A stretch of DNA of 64,000 nt from Isochrysis galbana (GCA_018136815.1 CM030939.1:806001-870000); one strand, 5' to 3'; shown: positions 16,829-26,731, numbered from the stretch's first letter. Program-made: numbers and translations. Notes: generated by a model from the sequence alone, not told the origin.

Positions 16829-19048
16829 CTAGTCATGGAGGAGAGACGGATACAACTTGAAGATCTCGTCGAGGTAGTTTCGGAAGTTGCGCAGGATCGT
16901 GGGGTTTTGGCCAGCCTGGAAGTAGTACGCGCTTTTCATCTTGTCATGGTCCTTCAAATCATCCAAGACGGCATAAACCTTGTGGCAGGAAGGGATGCGA
17001 CAATGCGGGCGTTTGTCTAAACGCGTAAGCTTCCCAATCATTTCGGATGTATTATCCTTGGCGCTAATGTAATGGTGGCTTATCAGTGTCTGGGTCGCTA
17101 TTCGGATCATCTCGTCGTAGGATCGAGCGTGGTAGTGCACGATTGCGAGCCCCGGCGCAGGCGGCACGGCACCACGGCAGTGGCTGCCAAGGTTGAATTT
17201 CTTGGGGAGGAACCGCGGCCCAGAGTAAATCTGTTTGAACCATGTCGCGTTGACGACAGTACCTCGCTCGCTCTGTGTGGGCGATCCAGACTTGATGGGA
17301 TCGGCCAAAATCACCCACTCGACCGCAAGATTTACTGCTTCGGTACTTGGTGGCAGGTGAAAGCTCGTGGAAGCCACATCCAGCTTGCCGTCCGGTGCGT
17401 ACGCCACGAACTCATCCGTGTCCACCTTCATGATCCACTCGTAGCGGTTCTTGATTTTTGACATCCATGCGACTAGCATGCCAGAGATCCTGTTCAAGTC
17501 CACGAGGTTGTGACGGACCTGGATCGGAAAGCGCGCCGCCGCCCTCTGGAGGTACTCCGTCTGCGCGCGGGCGCTTCCGTCGAAGACGTACAGGTGTTCA
17601 AACCCAAATAGGTGGCCGTGGTAAATAAGCCACCGTGACAGAAGCGGTATATCATCCTTGGTCATCACCATGATAGCAACCTCACTTCGGTTGCCCACGG
17701 ACGCATGCACCCGCTGTTGCTGCCGCGGGGTCGGTCTTCCTTCGCGCCCATTGCGCACGTGCCAAGACTCATTCAAGGCACCGCCCTGCGATACGCGGGC
17801 AAGGTCGCGGAGGAAGGCACCCAAACACACGACGTCCCTGCGCTCGACAAACCCCTGCTCGAACAAAGTCACGTACACGGCCTCAACAGTCGCGGCGAGT
17901 GAGCCTGCGCACGGGACGGCGGCAACAGCGCGGACGAGAGCGCCAGCCTCCTCATAGAGCGGCCGCTCAGCCATATAGTCAGCGAGATAGGTGTGCGTGT
18001 TGCGGACTTGTTTCACCGCCGGTGCGGCGAACGCGAGCCGCAGGTGTGCGCATTGCATCGCTTTCTGCGCAACATACGACCGCCAGATGTCTGAGACGCG
18101 GCCATGAACCGTCGTTGGGAGCATGAGGCCAGCGAATGCGGCAGCCCGCCACCATGTCGCCTGTGCATTAAAGGGTGCGACAGCCTCCCCTTCTAAGACC
18201 AAGAGCGCCCGTGGCGTCGACGCCGTGAACGAGAACGGCAGCGGAAGCGCCGAGCGAGGCCCAAGGCGGTAGATGGCGTCCACGTCAGGGTCGAAGTTCG
18301 CAAGGCTCTGTATAACCCCGAGCTGGAGAAGCTCCGGGCGCGTTGTCTTAAGGGAGAAGCTGCACGGCTCGCGGTTAATGTTCTCCAGTGGCAAGCCACG
18401 CGGCCACGAGTATGGCGCGCCGAAATATGCATACGGGTTACAAGTTGCCGCGTGCTGGCCTTGGATCGCGGTGACGCGACCTGCCACCTGAATCCCTGGG
18501 TCGTCGAGCGCTGCTGACGAGACCGGCGCATTGTCGTCATCGAAGTCAAAGATCACCTCGGCGCCACACCAGGCCGCAAAGAGGTACCCAATGTTCTTGC
18601 GACCAAACGACTGTGTGGGTGTCATGTCGACCGTCTCGAAGGGCAATGCGCGCTGGTCTGAGAGCGAGAGGTACTCGACGCTCTTCTTGGCACGTGCAAG
18701 CGTCTGAAAGACCTCGTCTGGTGTCGTCACGTCTCCGACAACGATGAGGCACCAGCCCGGCGCATCTGCGACCACCTCGATAGCGGCAGCCGGTTTATTG
18801 ATTGTGGTGACGACGGCCGCTCGGCGGCACAGGCGTGGGGGGGGAGGGAGCTCCTCTGGGCTGCCAATCACTGGTGCGCCAGTGGAATTGTACACGCGGT
18901 GGAGAGGCCTCCACAACACCCCAGTCGTCGCTGCTGTTGAAGCTCCTAAAGCACGTCGCCCAGTCGACAGAACCCACTGCCCTCCAGAGTTGTCCGGGAG
19001 AGCCGCACCGAGACCGATGATCTGACCGATGACGAGCACCTTCATCAT
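16829..19048 (-). CDS. STELLO/DUF288-glycosyltransferase fusion protein
   Basis: This is a single uninterrupted frame of 739 residues from ATG 19048. Residues 1-17 (MMKVLVIGQIIGLGAAL) look like a short signal sequence. Residues about 50-175 carry STELLO/DUF288 hallmarks: AAVVTTINKPAAAIE, WCLIVVGDVTTP, VEYLSLSDQRALPF, SFGRKNIGYLFAAWCGAEVI and the acidic FDFDDDN. STELLO proteins are Golgi membrane proteins that assist cellulose synthase assembly in plants. Residues about 455-700 form a second module (VAIMVMTKDDIPLLSRWLIY, FGFEHLYVFDGS, then WIMKVDTDEFVAYAPDGKLD) resembling GT92/DUF23-type transferases, with DTDEF as the likely metal-binding DxD. The two halves in one chain imply one secretory-pathway glycan enzyme. 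Substrate unknown. It lies between MERA/LINE copies yet is intact. Confidence 0.8.
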   Translation of the reverse strand: MMKVLVIGQIIGLGAALPDNSGGQWVLSTGRRALGASTAATTGVLWRPLHRVYNSTGAPVIGSPEELPPPPRLCRRAAVVTTINKPAAAIEVVADAPGWCLIVVGDVTTPDEVFQTLARAKKSVEYLSLSDQRALPFETVDMTPTQSFGRKNIGYLFAAWCGAEVIFDFDDDNAPVSSAALDDPGIQVAGRVTAIQGQHAATCNPYAYFGAPYSWPRGLPLENINREPCSFSLKTTRPELLQLGVIQSLANFDPDVDAIYRLGPRSALPLPFSFTASTPRALLVLEGEAVAPFNAQATWWRAAAFAGLMLPTTVHGRVSDIWRSYVAQKAMQCAHLRLAFAAPAVKQVRNTHTYLADYMAERPLYEEAGALVRAVAAVPCAGSLAATVEAVYVTLFEQGFVERRDVVCLGAFLRDLARVSQGGALNESWHVRNGREGRPTPRQQQRVHASVGNRSEVAIMVMTKDDIPLLSRWLIYHGHLFGFEHLYVFDGSARAQTEYLQRAAARFPIQVRHNLVDLNRISGMLVAWMSKIKNRYEWIMKVDTDEFVAYAPDGKLDVASTSFHLPPSTEAVNLAVEWVILADPIKSGSPTQSERGTVVNATWFKQIYSGPRFLPKKFNLGSHCRGAVPPAPGLAIVHYHARSYDEMIRIATQTLISHHYISAKDNTSEMIGKLTRLDKRPHCRIPSCHKVYAVLDDLKDHDKMKSAYYFQAGQNPTILRNFRNYLDEIFKLYPSLLHD

Positions 19049-19547
19049 GGCTGAACGTGCAATAGACTGGGCGGTCGCGAACTTTAGGCCCTGTCTACGC
19101 GACCGCCGATCGTCAATCCAGACCTGTTTAACTGCTTACTGCCGGAGCACCGAAACAGGTGCTTCGGCTCGGTTTCTTCACTCCTGTTTGACTCTGACCT
19201 CTGAGCGAGGGTTTTGTAGTATACGTGTCAGATCTACTCCAAAAAAGAAAATCTTCTTAAAAATCTCCGCTGCGTGTGCGGCCTAAGGCAGAGTGCTCAT
19301 GAACCTCCCTACTACCCATCCTTAGCCCCTATCAACCCCCTTCCCCTTCCCCAGTTCCCTCTTTGGCGGAGAAGCTGGTTCCGGGGAGGCCGCGCGCCCT
19401 GCTTCGGCCGGGGATTGGAGAGAAGGGGGCGGGAGACTGTGTATCCTCGTCGCTTCAGCGACGCTTGTGCTCTGCTGTTACCTTGTGTAGCCTCTAGTGT
19501 CCATCCATGCTATCCGTTGGCGCTTCTCCGTGGAAAGCTTCGTTATA

Positions 19548-20441
19548 TTAGGTAATGTTTCGGATGCCTAGCCCACTCGCCGCCTGCAAGAGGTCTTCCG
19601 ATGTTTCAAGGTTGAAATCTTTATCTACCGTGTATAGAGGACTTATCATTTTCCTAATGTGTTTATTGCTTGGGGCGTGAAGCCCGATATTCTCTCTTTG
19701 TTTTTTAAGCCTCTGAAAGAAACCGACTTTCGCCGTCACTAGTAGGTGGTATCTCGCAAGGATCGTGCTTAAGATGGTTTTAACGGACCTGCCGTCCGCG
19801 TTGCCATACTGGATATTGTAGAAGTCCGTTAAGATATACCTCCACGCCAGGATACCTAGGTATCCCGAGGAGGGGTGGGGTCTATCTACTTGATAACAAA
19901 AAAGGCGCTGGGCCACTTCTGATCCCGGCCTAAGTTGTATCCCTAAGAGCCCTTCTATGAACTCGAAGATGGGTTCCGTCGCGATGCATTGGACTATGTG
20001 AGTAGAGCTTTCCGGGGCTATGCCGCAAAAACGGCAAGTCGGGTCGTCCGCGAATCTGTTCGCCGTGGCTATCCTCCTATGGAGGACGTGTTTGAAGTGC
20101 ATATACGAGTCCCTCGGGGTTAGAAAGTTGTATTTGTACAGTTGCGATATTTGCTTCCATTTCCCCGAGAGGACCGGTAGTCTTGCTTCCCACCTCAGCG
20201 TGGACTTTTGTTGCTTCGTTTTCCTCGTCGCCGCGAGAAATATTTTGGTCAGCGTTTTGACGTTTATGTCCTCTAGAGTCCGTCGTGTTCCTTTAAACGA
20301 GTATTCTTGCGGTATGGGATACGCCGTTTCAGCCGGCCCATCGTACGCTCTCCCCCATTTCAGTGGGGTGTGTAGCTCGTCCGGGACTTCCTGCGGGTTG
20401 ATCCGCTCGTGTATGTGGGGCTCCCCCATAACGTTTAGCAA
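19548..20441 (-). CDS. LINE ORF2 C-terminal part
   Basis: 297 residues in one frame: RWEARLPVLSGKWKQISQLY, LHFKH-like MHFKHVLHRRIATANRF, knuckle CRFCGIAPESSTHIVQC (C-x2-C-x8-H-x3-C), then WRYILTDFYNIQYGN, KVGFFQRLK and MISPLYTVDKDFNLE to the stop. It aligns along its length with 1656-2531 and with the scraps at 31300 and 53345. It is part of the element at 19241-22042. Confidence 0.75.
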   Translation of the reverse strand: MLNVMGEPHIHERINPQEVPDELHTPLKWGRAYDGPAETAYPIPQEYSFKGTRRTLEDINVKTLTKIFLAATRKTKQQKSTLRWEARLPVLSGKWKQISQLYKYNFLTPRDSYMHFKHVLHRRIATANRFADDPTCRFCGIAPESSTHIVQCIATEPIFEFIEGLLGIQLRPGSEVAQRLFCYQVDRPHPSSGYLGILAWRYILTDFYNIQYGNADGRSVKTILSTILARYHLLVTAKVGFFQRLKKQRENIGLHAPSNKHIRKMISPLYTVDKDFNLETSEDLLQAASGLGIRNIT

Positions 20442-20460
20442 GGCTAGGGACTGCAGTTAA

Positions 20461-20750
20461 CTACCAGGGTAGGGGGGTAGCAGTTAGTGGCCATTTGGGG
20501 GGTAGTTAGTTAACTGGTTGCAAGTATTTGGCAGTAGTTACCTACTAGTTAACTGGTTTATGACTCCCTACATTGGAAATTAACTGGTAGTTTTCTACAT
20601 CGTGGATGTAGTTATTAAAGGTGGTTGTGGTCCTATAGAGCTTTGGGGGGGGGGGGGGGGAGGGGGAGGGGGGGGTCGCAAGTGGGAGTTGGCGCGCGCG
20701 CGAGGGGGGGAGAGCGAAACGCAGTGGTGGTGGTGGCGCGAACTCGGACG
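20461..20750. other. Short-motif and G-run upstream region of the chromodomain exon
   Basis: It holds four copies of TTAACTGGT or its close variant (CAGTTAACTACC at 20454, AGTTAACTGGTT at 20510 and 20548, ATTAACTGGTAG at 20580) and a long G-run at 20643-20660. The repeated motif could be regulatory for the exon starting at 20751, but this is only a position-based guess. Confidence 0.35.
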
Positions 20751-21050
20751 ATGGCGCCGAGCAGGATGTCGAGACACTCGAGCAGCTCGTCGGCATTGCA
20801 GCCGCAGGGCACGACCACGAAGCGGACTCCCACGAGCGCGTTCGACGGAGCTGCAGGAAAGGGTGTCTACGAGCCTGAGAAGATCATCGCGCAACGACTC
20901 GCAAGGGGCATCACCCAATTCCAGGTCAAATGGGTGGGCTTCAGCACGAAGGACAACACGTGGGAGCCCATAGAACATCTAGCTGGATGTGAAGATATGA
21001 TTGCCGAGTTCAAGGCGGAGGAAAAGGCCAGAGTTGCGGAAATAGTGGCC
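20751..21050 (+). CDS. Chromodomain protein exon
   Basis: From ATG 20751 the protein has a Ser-rich lead (MAPSRMSRHSSSSS) and then a full chromodomain: GVYEPEKIIAQRLARGITQF, QVKWVGFSTKDNTWEPIEHL, AGCEDMIAEFKAEEKARVAE. The aromatic-cage positions (Y, W, W/F) are kept, as in HP1-type methyl-lysine readers. It is not obviously a chromovirus end because an N-terminal leader precedes it and no integrase is attached. The coding part breaks at about 21050, where antisense LINE sequence begins; a GT (ATAGTGGCC) there could be a donor. It may be a cellular gene piece caught in the LINE. Confidence 0.55.
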
Positions 21051-22019
21051 TTTATGGCGCACCCACCGTTCTCCGTCCGGCAGGTATGCCGCGCACTCAT
21101 CCGTGGTGTATACCTCCCCCATATCCGGGTTGATGGTATTGTGTATGACTACCGTTTGTAGGGACTCCCATTTTGCCTTATGTAAGTGATGCATCGCCGG
21201 AGCCTTGTGAAAGAGGTTATACCATATTAGGGAGCCCTTAGTCCCTTCCCGCGTGTTCGTTTCCCTAAGGAACTTAACACTTCTGAAGTTCTCTAGCGCT
21301 TGCTTCCAGAAGGCCGGAAGCGTGCTGCTTCCCCTAATGCTAGCCGTGAGGCCCCGCGCGTCGGCCTTCGAGAAGACCGCCGCTCTCCCCATTGGGGTGC
21401 GGCAGAACCATTGGTCTAAGGCTGTCTTCCAATCCGCCGTTGACGGGTTTAGATACCGAACTATCCATATCGCCTGGAGCGCTCGCGCGTGTTCTGTCAT
21501 AGGGAGTAATCCGATCCCTAGCAGGGGCCCGCCCTCGGACGTCCCCACTCTCGGGTACGCCGGAACAGTTATCCATTTGCGTCCCTCTTGCGAGGAGCCT
21601 AGCTCGTCCGCCTGTAGTCGTGGGGATCTATCCCATAATATGGTTTGGACGTCGGAGTCTATAGCCTCCATGAACCACGCCGGAGGGGTCCCGAGGGGTG
21701 CACTGATGGTAGGAGTTACCACCATGGGAGTGGCAGCAGTGCTGCCACCCACCATGGGGAGTCCTTGATTGGGTGGCAAGACGAGGGAGAGAGGAGGCTG
21801 AGTCAGTTGCTGGCTCTGCTGCTCTGCAGGGAACAGGGCTCTGCCTGTCCCCTGCTTCTGGGGTTGGCGAGGAGGCGAGGGCGGTGGGGCCATGTCGACG
21901 TCGGTGTCTGGTGGGGTAGAGGCCTGCGAGCGCTTCGGCTCCGGCGGCTTGGGGCGGCCCCGTTGGGGCGTCGTGGCGGCGGGGGGCTGGGAGGTGGGAG
22001 GGGGCGGCGCGCGCTCCAT
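21050..22019 (-). CDS. MERA N-terminus fused to LINE post-RT region
   Basis: Residues 1-110 are the MERA Pro-rich leader (MERAPPPPTSQPPAATTPQR to TPTISAPLG). From there the frame runs on, without a stop, into LINE sequence beyond the RT: LLPMTEHARALQAIWIVRYL, NPSTADWKTALDQWF, TLPAFWKQALENFRSVKFLR, SLIWYNLFHK. This pattern ('alkaIWIxRyLnPs..WK') is typical of the region after RT in L1-like ORF2. The fusion shows MERA belongs to the LINE, but the RT itself has been deleted. The frame carries on to 20979 antisense to the chromodomain; that tail is not element sequence. Confidence 0.65.
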
Positions 22020-22024
22020 CGCTG

Positions 22025-22042
22025 AAACTATAACAATAGTTT
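22025..22042 (-). other. MERA 5' hairpin
   Basis: Identical 18-nt hairpin, 5 nt before ATG 22019. Immediately outside lies GTGTCAGATCTACTCCAA (22047-22064), which also occurs just outside the T-tail of the same LINE at 19226-19243. Sharing across both ends makes it a candidate target-site duplication of 16-18 bp. Confidence 0.65.
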
Positions 22043-22689
22043 CTCTGTGTCAGATCTACTCCAAGTGAAGGGAGGGGAACGTACCGTTGTCACCGTCGAC
22101 GTTGTGTGAGCGTGCTAGCTCAATGATGTTCCCCTTGGTCTACACGATATTGCTATCAATCACTGGGCCCCCATGGGTTGGGGCCAAACATGGTACCCCC
22201 GCCGAGAGGGATTCACACCTCTCTCGCACGCGACTTCTGAGCGCACGCTCCCAAGATGTCTACACCCAACACAAGGTTGGACCAAAGACAGAAACCGAAC
22301 AACTCTTCAAGACAATTGAGTTGTTCCAACCACTGACTCCGCTCAAGGGAGCGGACATCGGGCCTCATGCTTCGCAGCAAGGCCAAGAAGCACTGTCACC
22401 GGTGATGGTGAATCAGTTCATCAGCTGACACCAACTTCGAGGCTGACACTGACATCATAGGTCACGCGAGGAGAGGATGCCAACACGACGAACGCTTGGT
22501 GGTGTGCACGCACGACCTCTGGCCAGGAAAGAGTTTTTGGCGCAAGCCACCCGACCAATACTAACTTTAAACTGCACAAGGCGCGAATGCGGCGGTGCGT
22601 GCACCGACAGGTGTTGTGCGCGCGTGCACCGCGCTCGGAAGCGGATGACGACAGGGAGGCGGAACTGCCCTTGACTTGAGGACTAAGCA
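22043..22689. other. Intergenic
   Basis: Apart from the possible target-site copy at 22047 I see no repeat or gene. The stretch lies downstream of the kinase 3' end. Confidence 0.4.
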
Positions 22690-24573
22690 GATCGCCCCAG
22701 AAGCGCGATTTTTGCTCCTGGGGCCTCTCTGAGAAGCTGCCACCACGGCTAGAACATCGCCCCCAGGGAGGTGGGGCCTCCACATTCGAGCGGCCGTGGT
22801 CAAGCCGTTGCTGTGCCGCTGCCGCCGCCGCCACCATCTCCTCGAGGTATGCATCGCCAATCAGATTCATAGAACGGCCCGGCTCAGGTTGCGGAGTCGA
22901 GCCCGCATACGGATTCGATCGCCACGACCCAATGATGGCCCGAGGATAGCGTTCACCACGCTCAGGTGGGGAGCCATGATGGGGCCCGCCGTGCGAGAAG
23001 GAGTGAGAGCTGGAAGAGGCGTCCTTGCAGCCGCTGATCGTTGAAACAGAATGCGACGTAAGGGCGTGTGAATTCAGTCCCAGAGAGAAAGCCGAGGAAG
23101 AAGACCCATGCAAATGCGTGCACCGATGGCTTGGGTTCGGAGGGCAAACACCACCAGTGGCGCGAAGCGAGGCATGCGCGCCCGTAGGATTGGTCGGAGA
23201 GCAGATCGTCTGGGCTCGATCGGCATCGATGGCCGAGTTCGGCACGTTGGAGGACGAGACACTGGAGATGGCTTCGTAGATGGCCGTGCAGCCCTTAGCA
23301 GCATCGCCCCTGAGAAGCGTGTTCAAGGGTGTGTACGCATTAGGCGAGGATGCCATAAACGCGCGAGGAGAGAGGCAGCCTCACGACGGGGCCGGCGCTC
23401 GGCATCGCGGCCCACAAAGCTGCGCTGTGTGACCTTGTGCATCCCTCAGAGTGAGGGCACACATAGATGTATCTTGCGGCGCTCACCTCGGCGTGTCTCG
23501 CGGTGTTGGTCGGAGGGAAAGGCCATTCGCTAGGATCTCCTCGACCGCGCGAATCGTCTCCTCCTTTGGTAGAATGTGCTCGGGGCGCTGCTGCGGGCGT
23601 CGCTCCACCGCCGCCAACGGATGTGAGTATGACATTTGGCCAGGGGGGTTCGAGCGACCGCTCCATCAATGAGGCAACAGAGTGGGGCCCAGCATCCATC
23701 TCATCAGTTGCAACAACCGTAGCGTCGTGCCGGCGAGTGAGCCGTTGGTGGGTCTTCAGCCGCATGGCGTTGGGGCGCTGTGCAGTATCCTTCTTGAAGC
23801 AGAGAAGTAGAAACTCCGTCAGAGGTTGTGAGATGCCGGGTGGGAGAGGTGGGTGCTGCAGAAGGCCAGGGAGGGGGAGGGGGGTGGACGTGAGCCTGTT
23901 GAGAGGAAGGAGTGGGCAAACACGGCCCCTTCTCGGGGCCTTCAGACGAACATCTGGTTGGGACCTCGTGCAACACCGGGCCAGTTGTGCTTGACATGAA
24001 CTGCTTCACTTGGCACACTCCATTCGGCCATGCACTAGCGAAGCCTACGCTCACCGGGTCGTGAACGATCCGGAAGAGTGCCGACATCGGAGCCATCTCA
24101 TAGTACGGCGGAGCCCCGGAAATGAGCTCGACCACGGTACAGCCGACGGACCAGATGTCGGAGGCTGTTGTGAAGCCCGACATCTGAATAATCTCTGGCG
24201 CCATCCAATGGGGAGTGCCAACCACTGAATTGGCCTACCGCATGGCGAGTGGCCAGGCTCTCAGTGTACCACTCGGTTCTCAGCTCACCTCCGTGCGTGA
24301 CGGAAGAAGGGGTGTGGCAACAAGACAACATCCTATGGCAGGGCCGCCATTTGGATGTTCAATTGTGTTCGAGAAAGCCCGGCCATCGGCTCTTGGGCGC
24401 TGCAACTACTGGATCCGGGTACGCTCAGGGTGATGCATATCCGTGTTTGGACAATACACACCTGCGTATCGAGACCGGTCGCCTCCAGCTTGGTGGCGAC
24501 GCCGAAGTCGGCAACTTTCACTGTGCCTCCTGTCGAAATAAGGATGATGGCTCCATTGATGTCACAATGGATC
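22690..24573 (-). CDS. MAP3K-epsilon/SepH-like protein kinase, N-terminus lost in gap
   Basis: Exon a (24573-24462) encodes the catalytic and DFG segments: [11 protein letters not shown], then [14 protein letters not shown]. Exon b (24234-24055, phase 0, 60 codons) has [40 protein letters not shown] and [11 protein letters not shown]. Exon c (from 23855) gives [30 protein letters not shown] and a Ser/Pro-rich tail; a Ser-rich frame at 23356-22690 may be a further exon. The [10 protein letters not shown] and [12 protein letters not shown] blocks match plant MAP3K-epsilon and fungal SepH/Cdc7 (cytokinesis). Introns are GT-AG. Oddity: HRDxKxxN reads HCDINGAI, so the arginine, lysine and metal-binding asparagine are all changed. 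Either the kinase is impaired or the bases beside the gap are unreliable. The end coordinate is set by the gap. Confidence 0.75.
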
Positions 24574-24673
24574 NNNNNNNNNNNNNNNNNNNNNNNNNNN
24601 NNNNNNNNNNNNNNNNNNNNNNNNNNNNNNNNNNNNNNNNNNNNNNNNNNNNNNNNNNNNNNNNNNNNNNNNN
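24574..24673. other. Assembly gap (100 N)
   Basis: A run of 100 N hides the kinase N-terminal exons and joins them to a MERA copy; the join may not be real. Confidence 0.95.
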
Positions 24674-24793
24674 CCTGCGAGCGCTTCGGCTCCGGCGGCT
24701 TGGGGCGTCCCCGGTGGGGCGTCGTGGCGGCGGGGGGCTGGGAGGTGGGAGCGGTCGGCGCGCGCTCCATCGCTAAAACTATAACAATAGTTT
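24674..24793 (-). mobile_element. MERA element 5' end, truncated by gap
   Basis: ATG at 24770 starts MERAPTAPTSQPPAATTPHR, then GRPKPPEPKRSQA. The perfect hairpin lies at 24776-24793 (stem extends to 8 bp). The remainder is lost in the gap. Confidence 0.6.
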
Positions 24794-26049
24794 TTGACAA
24801 ACATCTTATGTTATGTCTCACCTTCCACCCACACTCAACTGCACCATAGCCACAGTACCATTCACCCCACCACAAGATTTTTTTTCAGAACCTATCTATG
24901 GGTCTTCCCAATTCGTCAGTTCGTCAGGTATAGAATTTCATCCGATGCGTCCCGCGCTGGCCTGTCCATACTCGAGCCCCACGCTCCACGCTCGATGTCC
25001 CCCGGCTCCTTTTCGTCCCTACCCACCCCCTCTGTTCATACAATTACACCTTATGATCCACAGCTCCATCTTCACACCCCACTCACAATGACACTTGAAA
25101 AAAGTAGTTTTATTTTTTGCGTACAACCGCCTTAAAACAAGAGATAGAGCGCCCAAAACAGCTCCACAAAATGGCAAAGCCGGCTGCCAAGTAGCTCAAA
25201 CACATGGCACCTCGCCCCTAGTCACGTCGCGAGACACATACATGCACTTCTAACACATCACCCGCCGCCGCGTAGGCACCGCCAACAGATTCACAAAGCG
25301 CGACTTAGCTGTCGATTCGCTCTACATGGGCTTTAGGAGGCTTTGTGCATCACAGCGGGGCTGAGAGCGGCGGGGCTTGTGCATCAGAGAGGTTTCGAGA
25401 GGCAGTGAGTCCCCCTGCGCCCCCCCCTTCCCCCCTCCCTCCCCCTCCCTCCCTCCCCCTCCTCCTTCCTCTCTCCCTCTCCTCTGCCCCCCCTCTCCCA
25501 CTCCCGCCCTCCCCTCCATCTCTCCCTCCGTCCCTCCCCCTCTCCCCCCCTTCCTCCCTCCCTCTCCTTCTCTCCTTGCACTTGGTTGAGTGCGAGCACG
25601 AGCGCGGCGGTGAAGCCGTCCGCCTGATGGGGTAGGGAATGCGCCTCAAAAGCCGGCAGGAAGCGCAGGCGGCATACGCACACGAACCGCGCGCCCTCCC
25701 TTCCCCTCCCGCATCACGCCTGTCTGCCGTTGCGCCTAAGGTCTCGAGCGCTCGCGAAAGCGCGTTGTCACCAGCGTGCCCAGCCCATGCGGCGGCGCGC
25801 CGAGAGCTCGTGGTGGCCGGCGCCGCGGCAACGTCGCGTTCATCAAGGATCTCCTCCACAGCACCTGCGCGCGCGCCGGGAGGGAGCGAAGCAGTGGCTG
25901 AGCGCGGCGACTGGCGCGCTGCCGTCAGGCTCTAGCCCTCGCCCTGCCTCAATCCTCGGGCACCGCATGCCCGCGGGAAGCTGACGCTTCTGCCTGAGCC
26001 GCTCGGAGCTCTGCAACTGTTGCCACTGCTCCATCGCCCTCGCTCTCCT

Positions 26050-26128
26050 CTGCCCGCATCCCAACCGCTGACCTCTGCCCGCATCCCAACCGCTGACCTT
26101 TGCCCCCATCCCCACCGCTGACCCCTCC
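26050..26128. repeat. 27-bp tandem repeat
   Basis: Three units of CTGCCCGCATCCCAACCGCT plus GACCT lie inside the MOT1-like fragment. Arm 2 (39790-39845) has fewer units, so this is a young expansion. Confidence 0.6.
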
Positions 26129-26492
26129 CAGCACGAGCCCCCGCGCGCACCCTCAAGCGCCCTCGCCGTGCTTTCCATGCCCAGCTGTTGCTGCAGCACC
26201 TTTCTCTGTCTGAGCAGTCTCTCCCTCGCCGAGCCGCCCAGCTCATTGCCTTCCTCGAACTCGACGCCCAACGAGGCGAGCAGCGGTCTTCCTGCGGCCA
26301 GCACTGTCCTCATCGAGAAGGAGGCAAAGGAGAGCCAGGCGCCAGCGGCATCAGCGCGTGCAGCGTGTGAAGCTCGCGCGGGTGGGCACGCTGCGGCTCG
26401 CCCAGCTGTCGCGCCGCAGCAACCCTCGAAGCCTCCGATGGGGCTGCGTGAAGCATTTCGAGAAGCTCCTCGAGCCGCGACGGCAGAGCCAT
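26120..26492 (-). pseudogene. MOT1/BTAF1-like N-terminal fragment, copy 1
   Basis: From ATG 26492: MALPSRLEELLEMLHAAPSE, ASRVAAARQLGEPQ, HPRELHTLHALMPL. After a short shift of frame: GRPLLASLGVEFEEGNELGG, SARERLLRQRKVLQQQLGME. MOT1/BTAF1 begins 'SRLDRLLxLLd...R.aAA.QLGe.....P.eL..LL' and later has 'G.PLLAS.G.E(Y/F)' and 'RL.RQRK.L...LG'. The first HEAT repeats between these blocks are missing, so this is a gene fragment. The 39427-40320 copy has the same missing part. Confidence 0.45.
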
Positions 26493-26532
26493 CGACTCCT
26501 CGTCACCCCGAGGGGAGGGGAGGAGAGGAGGA

Positions 26533-26651
26533 GTGACGCAAGAGGACAAGAGAGAGACAGGAAGAAGAGAGAGAAGAGAGAAAGGAGGGAGGGAGGGAGG
26601 GAGGGAGGGAGGGAGAGAGAGAGAGAGAGTAGGAGGGAGTGAGGGAGCAAG

Positions 26652-26731
<80 letters not shown>

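Larger units (their letters stand above)
19241..22042 (-). mobile_element. LINE copy, internally deleted and carrying a foreign exon
   Basis: Read on the minus strand, the parts are in element order: 5' hairpin (22042-22025), MERA start fused to post-RT ORF2 sequence (22019-21050), ORF2 C-terminus (20441-19548), 3' UTR, and T-tail (TTTTTAAGAAGATTTT, 19264-19241). Endonuclease and RT are missing, removed between TISAPLG and PPAWF. About 600 bp between 21050 and 20450 does not belong and contains a chromodomain exon on the opposite strand. It is the only copy here showing both element ends. Confidence 0.6.
25085..26535. repeat. Large inverted duplication, arm 1
   Basis: This ~1.4 kb matches the reverse complement of about 39412-40830. 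It spans, in order, a non-coding part (CACGTCGCGAGACACATAC region), a C/T-rich tract, and MOT1-like gene pieces. It then enters a GA microsatellite; the other arm enters the CT counterpart. The arms differ by substitutions and tract lengths. Confidence 0.75.

Noticed and set aside
25345-25635. Pro-rich frame resembling an extensin
   Set aside because: It lies in a C/T-rich tract inside the inverted duplication with purine/pyrimidine bias in all frames.
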